Shown: positions 9,836-20,309, numbered from the stretch's first letter. The stretch is 64,000 nt of DNA from Calditrichota bacterium (GCA_018644935.1 JABGPL010000001.1:1-64000); one strand, 5' to 3'. The notes: generated from the sequence alone by a model not told the origin. Translations and numbers: made by a program.

Positions 9836-11293
9836 CTATTTACGCCAAAAATGTCGGCTGAATAAAACCATCACAGTAAAGACTTCCAGTCGACCAAGCA
9901 TCATGAGCATCACAAGAATCCACTTCACAGTCGATGGGAAATGACCAAAATCATCTGTTGGTCCAACATCCCCAAGTCCTGGACCGATATTGGAGAGACA
10001 GGCAATTGAAGCTCCAAAAGAAGTAACAATATCAATATCAAAGGCTGAAATTATAGCCGTAGAAATCAGTAGAATCAACATAAATGCTAGAATAAAAGAT
10101 AGCACATTCCTGACAATCCCCTCATCGACTAACACATGCCCTATTCTTAAAGGTAAGACCGCCTGAGGATGAATTAATCTCTTTAACTCTACTATAATCT
10201 GACGAAAAACGATCATAATCCTGACAACCTTCGGACCACCACCTGTTGAACCCGCCATTCCACCGACCAACATCAAGCTCACCAATAAAACCTGAGCAAA
10301 ACCACCCCACAGCTCCCAATCGGCTGCACCATATCCAGTTGTAGTAATAATCGCAATAACATGAAAGAGAGACTGACGGAAGCTTTCCTCTACGCTATTA
10401 AATTGTTGATGTATTAGATTATTTGCAAAAAGAACTAACGAGAAAATCCCAATTAAGACCACATAAACTCTAAATTCTCGGCTTTTCCAGTAGAATCCTG
10501 GTTTGCCCTTGAGTAATCTGAAATGTAATGCAAAGTTTGTTCCGGCGATAAACATAAAGATGATAATCACATAGTGAATAAATCTGCTGTCAAAAGCTGC
10601 GATACTCGCTGTATGAGTTGAAAATCCACCGGTTGCCATAGTACCAAAAGTATGGCATGCAGCATCAAACCATGTCATCCCTCCGATCCAGAGCAATATA
10701 AATTCTATCGCGCTGATCAGCACATACACACCCCATAAAATTGAGGCGGTCGTCTTAATTCGTGGGGTTAATTTATCCTTAACCGGACCGGGAAATTCCG
10801 CACGGTACAACTGCATTCCACCAACACCGAGCAATGGAAGAATTGCAAGCGAAAGCAGAATAATGCCCATTCCACCGATCCAATGAGTCAGACTTCTCCA
10901 GAAAAGCAGCCCTTTCGGGAGTGATTCAATTAATAAATGTGGTCCAAGTATCGACGAACCAGTTGTCGAGAAACCTGACATTGATTCAAAAACACAATCT
11001 GTAAAATTTGGAATAGCACCTGATAGATAGAAAGGCAGTGCACCTGCAAATGCCATGGCGAGCCAGCCAAACGTTACAACTGCAAAACCGCTTCTGAGGT
11101 TGATATCTCTTTTCTTACGTCCCTGCAGGAACATCATACCACCAACAACAACCACAATCAGAATTGATTGAACAAAGGCAATAGTGTCCCCTTCCTGGTA
11201 AACCAAACTAACCAGCAAAGGAAATATTAACATTGCTGCGACAAACAACATTATCGCGCCGACAAGTGATATTATTTTTTGCGGATTTAGCAT
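9836..11293 (-). CDS. trkH: Potassium uptake protein TrkH
   Basis: This is the integral membrane subunit of the Trk potassium channel. It is a 485-aa, strongly hydrophobic protein with four pore-loop motifs of the family: SGFSTTGSSIL, TMATGGFSTHTAS, ITTTGYGAADW and SNIGPGLGDVGP. The glycines in these loops line the selectivity filter. The gene starts 2 bases after the stop of trkA, so the two are co-transcribed and probably translationally coupled. TrkA gates the channel with NAD(H) and nucleotides. Confidence 0.94.
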   Translation of the reverse strand: MLNPQKIISLVGAIMLFVAAMLIFPLLVSLVYQEGDTIAFVQSILIVVVVGGMMFLQGRKKRDINLRSGFAVVTFGWLAMAFAGALPFYLSGAIPNFTDCVFESMSGFSTTGSSILGPHLLIESLPKGLLFWRSLTHWIGGMGIILLSLAILPLLGVGGMQLYRAEFPGPVKDKLTPRIKTTASILWGVYVLISAIEFILLWIGGMTWFDAACHTFGTMATGGFSTHTASIAAFDSRFIHYVIIIFMFIAGTNFALHFRLLKGKPGFYWKSREFRVYVVLIGIFSLVLFANNLIHQQFNSVEESFRQSLFHVIAIITTTGYGAADWELWGGFAQVLLVSLMLVGGMAGSTGGGPKVVRIMIVFRQIIVELKRLIHPQAVLPLRIGHVLVDEGIVRNVLSFILAFMLILLISTAIISAFDIDIVTSFGASIACLSNIGPGLGDVGPTDDFGHFPSTVKWILVMLMMLGRLEVFTVMVLFSRHFWRK

Positions 11294-11294
11294 T

Positions 11295-12644
11295 CTATCG
11301 GAACAACTTCTCCAATTCAGGTATTGTATCCGGGATACAGAAAGCTACGAGGGTGTCTCCAGCATAGATCACTGAGTCGCCTTCAGCCACAACAACCTCA
11401 CCGAGATGTTCAATTGCGCCGATAATTGCTCCCTTTGGGAAGGAAGTTTCTTTTAGCTTCAGTCCTGCAGCTTTTGATCCAGCAGCAACCAGGAATTCAA
11501 CAATATCAGCCTCTATTCCTCTCAATGTCGCTACCGCAAGTATTCTGGCTCCGAGCAAGTGTTTGAGAATTGCATCTGAAGTTAGTATCAACTCGTTTAC
11601 TGCCGCATCTAAACCAATAGCCCGGGCGATAGGCGAATATTCAGGTTTTGTACTCAAGGTTATCGTCCGCGGAACACGCATATGCCTTGCAAAAAGACTC
11701 GTTACTATATTATTCTCATCATCGTCGCTGAGAGCGGCAAACACACCCATTTCCTCAATACCCTCCATCACCATCAGATCGATATCCATCTCTTCATCAC
11801 CACGAACTACAATTGTATTTTCCAACGTTTCTGCAGCAATTTGTGACCTGTCTTTGTCACTTTCAATCAATTTGATGTTAAATCTCTTGTCCTGCTCAAG
11901 CCTTCCTGCGACAAGTCTTCCAACCAAGCCACCACCGAGTAGCATTACATCAAATGAAACATTCCCAGATTTCCCAGCCATTTGGAAAACCCGGTCCAGA
12001 TTGCGTTGATGTGTCATTATGTATATTGTATCATCCGGAAGAATCACATCCGTACCGGAGGGAATAATTGTCTCTGCTCCTCTGCCAATAGCGACAATCC
12101 GTAGAGAAATATCTGGATATTGAGGAGTCAATGCCATTAGTGGCTTTTTAATAATATCCGAGTTTGAGGTGATCTTGAAACCAACCAGCATCATTTTGCC
12201 ACCAGCGCATTCAACAATATCTACAGCTTGATGGTAGCGAATCATTCTCTCTACTTCTCGTGCTGCTTCGAGCTCAGGGTGAATTATCTGATCAATACCA
12301 AGCTCGGCGAGATTGATCGGGACATCGGGACTAGAGTATTCCTGGTTGCGAACTCGAGCAATACGTGTTTTTGCTCCGAGTTGTTTTGCTAATACACAAG
12401 CAACGATATTCACTTCGTCAATTGAGGTGACTGCTATCAATAGGTCTGCATCATCTACACCAGCTTCAAGGAGTGTCTTAATTGATGTTCCACTTCCACG
12501 AATCGCCATAACATCAAGACTGCCAGCAGCCCTGTCCACCAGACTCTGTTTGCGGTCAATAATCGAAACATCATATTCCTGCCAGGAAAGAGTTTTGGCA
12601 AGATGCAGCCCAACAACTCCGGCACCAACAATTACGATTTTCAA
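11295..12644 (-). CDS. trkA: Trk system potassium transporter TrkA
   Basis: This is the cytoplasmic gating subunit of the Trk channel. It has two tandem RCK (Rossmann NAD-binding plus C) halves: the first begins MKIVIVGAGVVGLHLAK and the second FDVMLLGGGLVGRLVAG, each followed by an RCK-C domain. Length (449 aa) matches full-length two-repeat TrkA proteins. It lies directly upstream of trkH. A 39-base gap separates it from serS, which precedes it on the same strand. Confidence 0.94.
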   Translation of the reverse strand: MKIVIVGAGVVGLHLAKTLSWQEYDVSIIDRKQSLVDRAAGSLDVMAIRGSGTSIKTLLEAGVDDADLLIAVTSIDEVNIVACVLAKQLGAKTRIARVRNQEYSSPDVPINLAELGIDQIIHPELEAAREVERMIRYHQAVDIVECAGGKMMLVGFKITSNSDIIKKPLMALTPQYPDISLRIVAIGRGAETIIPSGTDVILPDDTIYIMTHQRNLDRVFQMAGKSGNVSFDVMLLGGGLVGRLVAGRLEQDKRFNIKLIESDKDRSQIAAETLENTIVVRGDEEMDIDLMVMEGIEEMGVFAALSDDDENNIVTSLFARHMRVPRTITLSTKPEYSPIARAIGLDAAVNELILTSDAILKHLLGARILAVATLRGIEADIVEFLVAAGSKAAGLKLKETSFPKGAIIGAIEHLGEVVVAEGDSVIYAGDTLVAFCIPDTIPELEKLFR

Positions 12645-12683
12645 CTTTTTGTTCTCCCGTAAATCACAGTGTGACAGTTCCCT

Positions 12684-13967
12684 TTAATTTGTTGCTGTGA
12701 CAACTGTTTGTCCATGCATATATGGTCTTAATACCGGAGGAATTGCAAGCGAGCCCTCTTCGGTCTGGTATGTTTCCAACAGAGCTACTAAAAGGCGTGA
12801 GGTTGCTAATCCCGAACCGTTTAAAATGTGTGGAAAACGTGCTTTCCCTCCCCCTTTCGGGCGATACTTTATTCCAGCTCGTCGCGATTGAAATTCACCA
12901 CAATTGCTTATTGAAGATGCTTCGACCCATTTTCCTCCATCCGCTGGTGCCCATATTTCTATGTCGCAGCAAACCTTTGAATTAAAAGTAAGATCACCGC
13001 TGCATAACTGCAGAATTCTATAAGGTAATTCAAGTCTTCTCAAAATCTCTTCAGCGTGCCCAATCATCTCTTCCCACACTTCGTCTGCTTCCTCAGGTCT
13101 CTCAAAACGGACTAACTCTACCTTGTTAAATTGATGTGTTCTTAGAAATCCTCTTGTGGTGCTGCCGTACGCCCCTCCTTCTCGTCTGAAACATGGAGAA
13201 TAAGCTGCAAATTTCAGAGGCAAATCCTCTTCATTGAGAATTTCACCACGATACTGATTAACTAGTGTCACCTCAGCCGTTGGAATGAGGAACAGATCTT
13301 CCTTTTCACACAAATACATATCATCTTCGAGTTTTGGTATTTGACCAGAACCCAACATACTGTCTCTGTTTGCCATAAGTGGTGTTAACATTTCAGTATA
13401 TCCATGCTCTACCGTCTGAACATCAAGCATGAAATTGATTAAAGCTCTTTCAAGCAGAGCTCCTGCATTCCGCCAGAGCGGAAAACCTGAACCAGCTATC
13501 TTCCCACCACGGGTAAAGTCAAGCATTCCAAGTCGATTTGCGACATCAAGATGATCATTGAGCTCAAAGTCAAAGGTTGGAATTTCCCCCCAGTTCCTTT
13601 TGACAACGTTATCCGCTTCAGATTTTCCGATGGGGGTTAAATCTGATGGTATATTTGGCCAACTTAACAGCAACTGTCGAAGATTTTGATCCAACTCCCT
13701 TTCTTCCTCTTCGCCAGCTTTCATGTCTTTACCCAATTGCCTCATCTCCGTCTCAAGATCAGACGATTCTTCCTTTGCCTTTCGTTTCTGACCAATTTGT
13801 TTAGAAACTGAGTTCCGCATTTGGCGCATTTCATCAAGTTTTTGCGTAATCTCTCTCTTCTTTTGATCCATCTCAAGCAATTCATCGAGATTAAAATCCG
13901 GTTCACGTCGCGACATCCCTTCCAGAAATTGTTCGGGATTGTTGCGAATTTCCCTTAAATCATGCAT
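12684..13967 (-). CDS. serS: Seryl-tRNA synthetase
   Basis: This class II aminoacyl-tRNA synthetase charges tRNA-Ser and selenocysteine tRNA. The N-terminal two-helix coiled-coil arm (about 25-100, rich in K, E, R and Q) is followed by a catalytic core with motif 2 (FRREGGAYGSTTRGFLRTHQF) and motif 3 (LNGSGLATSRLLVALLE), and by the serine-site signature EASSISNCGEFQSRR. The length of 427 aa is standard. It lies between the surface-polysaccharide genes and trkA, on the same strand as both. Confidence 0.96.
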   Translation of the reverse strand: MHDLREIRNNPEQFLEGMSRREPDFNLDELLEMDQKKREITQKLDEMRQMRNSVSKQIGQKRKAKEESSDLETEMRQLGKDMKAGEEEERELDQNLRQLLLSWPNIPSDLTPIGKSEADNVVKRNWGEIPTFDFELNDHLDVANRLGMLDFTRGGKIAGSGFPLWRNAGALLERALINFMLDVQTVEHGYTEMLTPLMANRDSMLGSGQIPKLEDDMYLCEKEDLFLIPTAEVTLVNQYRGEILNEEDLPLKFAAYSPCFRREGGAYGSTTRGFLRTHQFNKVELVRFERPEEADEVWEEMIGHAEEILRRLELPYRILQLCSGDLTFNSKVCCDIEIWAPADGGKWVEASSISNCGEFQSRRAGIKYRPKGGGKARFPHILNGSGLATSRLLVALLETYQTEEGSLAIPPVLRPYMHGQTVVTATN

Positions 13968-14015
13968 TTTTATTATGCCTTAATAAGTTGTTTACTTTAA
14001 CGATGACAAATTAAA

Positions 14016-15455
14016 TCAAGCTCTTTCCCCAAGGAAGACCTTTTTCACAGTCAGAATGATTATTCTCAAATCAAGTGCCAGGGACATATGGTTCATGTAA
14101 AACAAATCATATCTGGTTTTGTCCTTTACATCTTCAAAAGTCTCGTCATATTTATGTCTGACCTGCGCCCAACCGGTTATACCAGGTCGGATTCTTAACC
14201 GACGTTCATACAGAGGGATTTTTGTCTTAAAATCTTCTACAAATTTCTTTCGTTCTGGTCGAGGTCCAACAATTGACATATCCCCTTTCAGAACATTAAA
14301 GAATTGCGGGATCTCGTCGATATGAGTGTTACGCATAAATCGACCAAATTTCGTAATTCGAGGATCATTTTTAACAGCCCATACCGCCCCAGATTTCTTC
14401 TCCGCATCCTGAACCATTGATCGGAATTTATATAAATAAAATTCCTCCCCTTCCCGACCTACTCGTTTCTGTTTGTAAAAAACACTTCCGGGTGAACTAA
14501 GTTTAATAGCTAATGCCATGAAAGGCAAGGTTAAGCCAACTATAATAACCCAGAAAAACGCTGTTATCAAATCGCTGATTCTTTTAACGATCCTGACATG
14601 CAAAGGGGCAAATTGTGTAATCACCTCAACAAGAGGCAGCCCGTGAATCTCGACTGTATCGACAAGTCCAATTACCATCTGGTAATAATTTGCCACGATC
14701 ATCATTCTAACACGATGCTTGACACATCGATCGAATACAGCGAGGATGGCGTCATTTGATTGTCGTTCGGGTGCAACGAACACCCATTCAATACTTTGCT
14801 CTTCTATGATTTGGGATAGGTCGTCAATCCCTCCCAAAATTTTCGATTTAGCTTTTCTTGCTTTTGTCTGTTGAATACCTGATGGATTTATACCCTCTTC
14901 AGTTTCTATACTGGCATTATGTTCAGGAAACTCGTGATCGACAAATCCTTTAATCTTGAATCCCCATACCGGGAAATCTTCAAGCTGCTGAAATAACCTC
15001 TTACCGACATCAGTATATCCCACAATTAACGCATTTCCAAGACCTGCACCCTTAATTCTCAGATACCGTTGCCATGTACGAATCAATGTTCTGCTTAATG
15101 ATCCAAAAATATATATGACAATACCGTAAATTAACAACTTAATCTTCGTAAAACCAATAAAATCCTCAGTGTCAAAGGTAATCAGAAAGATAAATAGCAC
15201 ACCCCAGAAAACTGTTTTTGAAACTTTAATCATTTCATCAAACCGGGAAAGTGCAACCGGAGTTTTATACATACCACGTATCAGAAACACAATCCACCAG
15301 AAAACAGTCAATACCAACATCGGCCAAAAGATGGTAACGGGTAAAGATGTGCGGGATAAATCCGCTTCTATAGGAACTGTGTAAATTGCCATGAATCCAA
15401 GTGATGCACTAATCGCATCCACTATTAACAAGGAAATTATGATTAAGGTATTCAT
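14016..15455 (-). CDS. Polyprenyl-phosphate sugar phosphotransferase (exopolysaccharide initiation)
   Basis: This membrane enzyme starts a polysaccharide repeat unit by moving a sugar-1-phosphate from a UDP-sugar to undecaprenyl phosphate. Four or so N-terminal helices are followed by a nucleotide-fold region (GNALIVGYTDVGKRLFQQL), a further helix (about 300-325), and the catalytic bacterial sugar transferase domain with KRVGREGEEFYLYKFRSM, DEIPQFFNVLKGDMSIVGPRPE and RPGITGWAQV. At 479 aa it is a long WbaP/WcaJ-like form. It is the last gene of the polysaccharide run, 5 bases after the GT9 gene, and 48 bases upstream of serS. Confidence 0.92.
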   Translation of the reverse strand: MNTLIIISLLIVDAISASLGFMAIYTVPIEADLSRTSLPVTIFWPMLVLTVFWWIVFLIRGMYKTPVALSRFDEMIKVSKTVFWGVLFIFLITFDTEDFIGFTKIKLLIYGIVIYIFGSLSRTLIRTWQRYLRIKGAGLGNALIVGYTDVGKRLFQQLEDFPVWGFKIKGFVDHEFPEHNASIETEEGINPSGIQQTKARKAKSKILGGIDDLSQIIEEQSIEWVFVAPERQSNDAILAVFDRCVKHRVRMMIVANYYQMVIGLVDTVEIHGLPLVEVITQFAPLHVRIVKRISDLITAFFWVIIVGLTLPFMALAIKLSSPGSVFYKQKRVGREGEEFYLYKFRSMVQDAEKKSGAVWAVKNDPRITKFGRFMRNTHIDEIPQFFNVLKGDMSIVGPRPERKKFVEDFKTKIPLYERRLRIRPGITGWAQVRHKYDETFEDVKDKTRYDLFYMNHMSLALDLRIIILTVKKVFLGERA

Positions 15456-15460
15456 CAGAT

Positions 15461-16639
15461 TTACTTCACCAAATCTTGTTCGGTAACTATTTCTGCTGAA
15501 GACTTCAGTGCTTTTCCAATCACCTTCATCACATCCTTTACCTCTAACTGATCCATACAGCGAATATTGTCAAAAATGCAATTTTTGAAACTGCTAAAAT
15601 AACATGGACTGCAGGGAAGATTTGTATTTGCCGAAAAGCAATTTTTTCCGGGTGGAAGCTTTAGTCGATAACCCGTTGGTCCAAAAATCCCTATCGTCGG
15701 CACACCGAGAGCGCCAGCAATGTGCAAAGGTCCAGTATCATTGGTGATTACAAACTTGGCTTCATTCATAATCGCAGCAGCAATGCGCAAATCATGTTCT
15801 CCTGACCAGTCTAGTGGAAAACTCCTTCTGTTGGTGTGGCCATTCCCCCACCCATCTTTATTTAAGAGCCCATCAACTCTCTTTTTCACATCCTGACAAA
15901 CAACAATATCTGATTTCCCGCCCATAATAACCACTGGTGTTTCATGCTCATTTTGTATTTTAAAAATAAGATTAGCAAACTTCTCTGAATCCCACCTTCT
16001 AACCATTTCCTTAGAATTCGGATTAACTCCCCCTCCCGGCATTACAACCGCAAAATTGTGGGATTTCAGCTCAGAAAGCTCCAGAATCCGCATGGCTTCC
16101 GCACTCTCAGACTCCTGGATATACCATTCATAGTGCAAATTATCAAGCCCATGAGTTTTGATGGACTTCCCGCTCAATTTGTTTGCAGCTAGATCTGCGA
16201 GCTCCCAGGCAGTCAATGCAGAATGTCTCTCCTCATCGAGAGGTATTGAATTCTCAGAACCATTAATGAAGTTTCCAGCATTGGCTGCTGACCGAAACTT
16301 GAAAGTTTTGGTAATCCCGAATGCTCTCACGAATGTGTGGATCTTTAGATTGGAGTGAAATACAACGGCAGCATCATAGTTTTTACCACGCAGCTTTTTT
16401 ACAAGCCTTACAAGCGGCACCACAGATTTTATCCCAGGATCAAAAAAAAACCTGTTCGATTCAACATATATCTGATCAAATCTTGGATTTGAAACAACAG
16501 CTGGAGCAGCCCAATCGGTAGTTAGAAGATCAATCATCGCATCGGGAAATCCATCACGAAGCCTTTTAATTGCAGGAGTGATGATCACCAAATCTCCGAG
16601 AGCATGGAGCTTTACTACCAGCAACTTCATATTGCGCAT
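15461..16639 (-). CDS. Glycosyltransferase family 9 (heptosyltransferase-like)
   Basis: The N-terminus LLVVKLHALGDLVIITPAIK and the C-terminal half with TNDTGPLHIAGALGVPTIGIFGPT are the hallmarks of ADP-heptose:LPS heptosyltransferases (GT9). A cysteine-rich end, CSPCYFSSFKNCIFDNIRCM, is typical of the group. It probably transfers a heptose or other sugar in lipopolysaccharide core or O-unit assembly at the inner membrane. An ATG four codons in (16630) is an alternative start. It sits in the middle of the polysaccharide operon. Confidence 0.88.
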   Translation of the reverse strand: MRNMKLLVVKLHALGDLVIITPAIKRLRDGFPDAMIDLLTTDWAAPAVVSNPRFDQIYVESNRFFFDPGIKSVVPLVRLVKKLRGKNYDAAVVFHSNLKIHTFVRAFGITKTFKFRSAANAGNFINGSENSIPLDEERHSALTAWELADLAANKLSGKSIKTHGLDNLHYEWYIQESESAEAMRILELSELKSHNFAVVMPGGGVNPNSKEMVRRWDSEKFANLIFKIQNEHETPVVIMGGKSDIVVCQDVKKRVDGLLNKDGWGNGHTNRRSFPLDWSGEHDLRIAAAIMNEAKFVITNDTGPLHIAGALGVPTIGIFGPTGYRLKLPPGKNCFSANTNLPCSPCYFSSFKNCIFDNIRCMDQLEVKDVMKVIGKALKSSAEIVTEQDLVK

Positions 16640-16685
16640 ATCTGCTTTAAACCATTATCTAACAGAAAAAATGACACGATCAACT

Positions 16686-17681
16686 TCACCTTTTTGGCCG
16701 TAACCTTCGATCAAAATACCCCGGCTGTACCAAGGATCTAATCGAATAAACATAACCGGATATTTTCTGATTCATCTGATCATCTCTTTTTCGGAAAAAA
16801 GTAACAATAAATCTCAGAAACAACATCTTTATCCAGATCCATCTCGATAACTCGGCAGAAAACCATCTGAGATGCTTCTTCATAAATAAATACCGGCTCC
16901 AATTGGCCGCTGCCATTGAAACTGACTTTATTGAATCTGTGCTGCATCCGCCTATGTGTTTGACCCTTGCGTCAGGTTGATAAACCACTTTCCAGCCAGA
17001 CTTGAATAGTCTGTAGCAAAGGTCCTCTTCCTCAGAGTATAAGAAATAATCCTCATCAAAACCACCAATATCAGAAATCAAATTGCACCTAATCATCATA
17101 GCAGCACCTAGCACCCGATCAACTTCTATTGGTACTTTCACAAGTTTTGAGTTTATTACGACCTTTCCAGATATCCTATTCACGGGAACAAATCTCATCA
17201 AACCCAATGCGGATAAGGAGGAAGTCAATAGTGTCGTAAAATGGAAATAGGAGAGCTCAGTCTTTCCGTTATCACCAATAATTGCAGGGGCAACACAACC
17301 AACTTCAGGGTGTGTTCTTAAATAGTCGCATAATATTGCAATACAATCGGGTGCGACTTCAGAATCCGGATTGAGGAAAAAAATCCATTCCCCCGCAGAA
17401 GCTGCAATACCCAAATTATTACCGGCACCAAACCCACTATTTACATCATTCTTAACAAGCAAAACCGATGGAAATTGTTCTGAAATCAACTCGCATGTAT
17501 TGTCTGTGGAACAGTTATCAACAACAATTATTTTGATATTATCAATAGAGCCAATGCTTAGAAGTGAATTCAGACATTGCTCTGTCTCGTTTGCTGAGTT
17601 ATATGAAACAATCACAATCGAACCCAGATAATTTGATTTTATGGCTGTATTCGATTCTGTTTTTTGCTCAATCATCAGCAA
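16686..17681 (-). CDS. Glycosyltransferase family 2 (rhamnosyltransferase-like)
   Basis: A GT-A fold enzyme: IVIVSYNSANETEQCLNSL, VVDNCSTDNT, the GFGAGNNLGI substrate block and FFLNPDSE holding the metal-binding acidic residues, then the later GGFDEDYFLYSEEEDLCYRL, typical of WbbL-type rhamnosyltransferases. This fits the rfbB gene and a dTDP-deoxysugar donor. It is 331 aa. Its first codons overlap the end of the GT4 gene by 14 bases. The ATG at 17675 is an alternative start. Confidence 0.88.
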   Translation of the reverse strand: MLMIEQKTESNTAIKSNYLGSIVIVSYNSANETEQCLNSLLSIGSIDNIKIIVVDNCSTDNTCELISEQFPSVLLVKNDVNSGFGAGNNLGIAASAGEWIFFLNPDSEVAPDCIAILCDYLRTHPEVGCVAPAIIGDNGKTELSYFHFTTLLTSSLSALGLMRFVPVNRISGKVVINSKLVKVPIEVDRVLGAAMMIRCNLISDIGGFDEDYFLYSEEEDLCYRLFKSGWKVVYQPDARVKHIGGCSTDSIKSVSMAAANWSRYLFMKKHLRWFSAELSRWIWIKMLFLRFIVTFFRKRDDQMNQKISGYVYSIRSLVQPGYFDRRLRPKR

Positions 17682-18975
17682 GAACCTGTTTATATAGTCT
17701 GAAATATTGCTTCGCTGTTTTATTTAAATCCATTCTCTTTCGAGCGTACTTAATACAGTTTGATGCATAAACTCCTTGATTGGTTATGATATTAATCGCG
17801 TTTTCATAGGATGCCGGTGAATTCCGATCTACGACACAACCTATCCCCCATTTATCAATCTCACGAGTCAAATCAGTGCCAACCTCCTGTTCTGCAATCA
17901 ATGGTATTCCGGACCCGAGGTATTCAGCAAATTTTACCGGCCAGACCGACCAGTCAGCAGCGGGCGTAAGTCCAAGCAATAACGCCAGATCTGCCCTGGC
18001 GATACGAGCTGCCATCTCAGAAGGTTTTGAAGCGTCAATTGAAAAGTCTTCTTTTGCAATCCCGGATTGCACAAGCCGGTGTCTAATAAATTCGTGGTTC
18101 TGATTGGTTAACAGCTGAAGCCTCAAATTGGGAATAATACATTTCAGATGTTTGAAGTGTTGCGCAACCCTCTCCGGTGGATACCAGGTTGAATCCATTT
18201 TTTCACCTGTAAATAACAGCACAGGTGATGTGGAGTCAGCCTTTTTCTGAATCTTCCGTGCTAAAATCGCCTCGTGGTTAAACTCCTCGATATTTCCTCT
18301 GTTCGGAACAAAAACCACCTTTTTTGCCCCTGCTGAAAAAAACTGCTCTCTAAAATACGGAACAACAGTAATTACCGCATCACAGTTTCTAAATAAATAC
18401 CCCTCAACCTTCTTCCAGAATTTATAAGTTCCCGACCCCTTCTTTATCACATTATTCAATACAAATTCCTCCGGCAATGGTCCTCGAGGATCGAAAATGT
18501 GTTTGGAATGAGTAATTTTTGCTGATAGGTTTGCCAGAATACTCGCGAAATAACTACGAGAATGCAATATGTTGATTCTTGCAGATAAAATTTCATATAA
18601 AATTATTGGTAAGCAAAAAAGTAATCCGAATACTTCAAGAAACCAGGGCCATACCGGTTTTGCTATAAGGGGACGTAATCTAAGTTCAACGCCAGCTCTG
18701 AGCAAGTCGCTCTTTAACAATTTCCATTCTTTTCCTCGCCTGATCAGGGAAACTGGATTTACAAAACTAAGAAGTCTGATTATCTCTAAATTTGCAGAAG
18801 AATACGGCGCTGAGTTATCCTCTACAGTGTAAATTTGGTGCATATTCGAGAGCATCTTTTGTACTTGACTGCGAAGTATCCCGCTCTGCAAGAGATTCTC
18901 GCTGTAAATTACGTATAGGAGCCGGATCGATTTCCCAGATTGCCTAATCATTGATTGTGAAGAGGGCACAAGCAT
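17668..18975 (-). CDS. Glycosyltransferase family 4 (GT-B)
   Basis: A GT-B fold transferase with an N-terminal acceptor domain and a C-terminal donor-binding domain that includes the weak family signature AEYLGSGIPLIAEQEVGTDL and FDPRGPLPEEF. The usual EX7E motif is degenerate. It is likely one of the repeat-unit sugar transferases acting at the cytoplasmic face of the inner membrane. Length is 435 aa; a methionine at codon 9 (18951) would also give a reasonable start just before IRLLYVIYSEN. It overlaps the GT2 gene, showing tight operon packing. Confidence 0.8.
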   Translation of the reverse strand: MLVPSSQSMIRQSGKSIRLLYVIYSENLLQSGILRSQVQKMLSNMHQIYTVEDNSAPYSSANLEIIRLLSFVNPVSLIRRGKEWKLLKSDLLRAGVELRLRPLIAKPVWPWFLEVFGLLFCLPIILYEILSARINILHSRSYFASILANLSAKITHSKHIFDPRGPLPEEFVLNNVIKKGSGTYKFWKKVEGYLFRNCDAVITVVPYFREQFFSAGAKKVVFVPNRGNIEEFNHEAILARKIQKKADSTSPVLLFTGEKMDSTWYPPERVAQHFKHLKCIIPNLRLQLLTNQNHEFIRHRLVQSGIAKEDFSIDASKPSEMAARIARADLALLLGLTPAADWSVWPVKFAEYLGSGIPLIAEQEVGTDLTREIDKWGIGCVVDRNSPASYENAINIITNQGVYASNCIKYARKRMDLNKTAKQYFRLYKQVLADD

Positions 18976-19038
18976 TCCCGAATATTCAGCACACTTCCTG
19001 CTTTAAACACTCTAAAAATCCAATATTTTGCACAAAGA

Positions 19039-20274
19039 TCATCTGGCAGCGTACAAATCCCCCTTTCTAATCAACAGCATTTCGGAGAATTTCATATTGA
19101 TCTTCCGTGTGTACAAGTACAATAAAACAATCCATGAAAATCCTTGCGATAAACTGAATGCAACCGCAGCCCCTTTTATTCCAAAGGTAGGAATTAAAGT
19201 CAGATTCAACCCGAAAAAAAGCAAAAAAGCAGAGATTGCTATGCTAATAAGATAGAAGAATTCACTTTTTAGTAAATGATATCTCATCACCAGTCTTGAC
19301 TGTGAAAGGAAGACAAAACCTGGTATCAAAATCAGTAATACAACGTAGCTGTTCAGAAACTCATACCCTATTACGTTACGTATCAGGAACCAACTCCCAA
19401 ATACAATCACAATTCCAGATAATATCGCAAAGTTTAATGTTAGTCTCAAAAACAAAGCAGATGGAGTATTTGGAGACGTTGGTATCTTACGCGTCCAAAA
19501 GATCATCCCGGATAGAGCCCATGCCAATCTGTGTGTGACTCCCCCGAGCACAATAGCAACAGAGTATTTCCCCACATCTTGAATTGTCAGGAAATATGCA
19601 ATAAAAATCAAATCCAGATGGATCGTTAAGGTTATAAACAATCTTACAACATAGGGCTTAAAGCCAGAAATGACAGATTTCAGCATCATGGGAATATTGA
19701 TCGTCATCTCATGACCGACAATAGACCAGGTTATAATAAGGAATATGAAACCCATTGCTGATAACACAAGAACCCAGGAACCTATTGCTGTCTCAGCTGA
19801 AAGTTCATTTCGACTTATAAAGAAAAGAACGAGGATCACGATGCCCAAAGATTTCAAAAGATAGGTCAGATAGGAGTAGAGTTTATGACCAAATGAATTG
19901 ACTATGCATTCATTTAAATCGAATATCATCAAGGGTATAACTGCAATAAATGCCATACCCCACAGGTTTGTACCAATTTCTGACAAGTTTTGATTTAGAC
20001 GATTTGTTAACAACAGGTGAGCTCCTGCTGATATCAATCCACCCCAAACAAACGCTACCAATAGATTATTCCCAATTATCATAAACTTATTGGCGGGATT
20101 GATGCGAACTATCGATGCATTTCCTGATGATATCCCTAATAAAGGAACAACACTAACAATAGTAGCTATTGAAACGATCAGCATAAAACTGCCAGTACCA
20201 ATTGAACCAACTGATTTGGCTATTAATACTATTGTAGCTGTCCAAAGTAGATAGATTGAGAGATGATCTCGCAT
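19039..20274 (-). CDS. Polysaccharide flippase (Wzx-like), possible interrupted N-terminus
   Basis: A 411-aa protein made almost entirely of hydrophobic helices (about 11-12), with the arrangement of O-antigen flippases of the MATE/MOP superfamily, which move lipid-linked repeat units across the inner membrane. The ATG at 20274 has no ribosome site and begins inside what would normally be the second half of the first helix region. Directly upstream and in frame, an ATG at 20313 overlaps the stop of the preceding gene as ATGA, and 12 codons later meets a TAG just before 20274. Either translation restarts at 20274 or the original start has been lost to a nonsense change. Confidence 0.8.
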   Translation of the reverse strand: MRDHLSIYLLWTATIVLIAKSVGSIGTGSFMLIVSIATIVSVVPLLGISSGNASIVRINPANKFMIIGNNLLVAFVWGGLISAGAHLLLTNRLNQNLSEIGTNLWGMAFIAVIPLMIFDLNECIVNSFGHKLYSYLTYLLKSLGIVILVLFFISRNELSAETAIGSWVLVLSAMGFIFLIITWSIVGHEMTINIPMMLKSVISGFKPYVVRLFITLTIHLDLIFIAYFLTIQDVGKYSVAIVLGGVTHRLAWALSGMIFWTRKIPTSPNTPSALFLRLTLNFAILSGIVIVFGSWFLIRNVIGYEFLNSYVVLLILIPGFVFLSQSRLVMRYHLLKSEFFYLISIAISAFLLFFGLNLTLIPTFGIKGAAVAFSLSQGFSWIVLLYLYTRKINMKFSEMLLIRKGDLYAAR

Positions 20275-20309
20275 CTAATTAACAACCAGATTAAATTTGC
20301 GAACTAAAA

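Noticed and set aside
11563-12009. 148-aa plus-strand ORF antisense to trkA
   Set aside because: Serine- and isoleucine-rich composition typical of antisense frames. trkA is certain.
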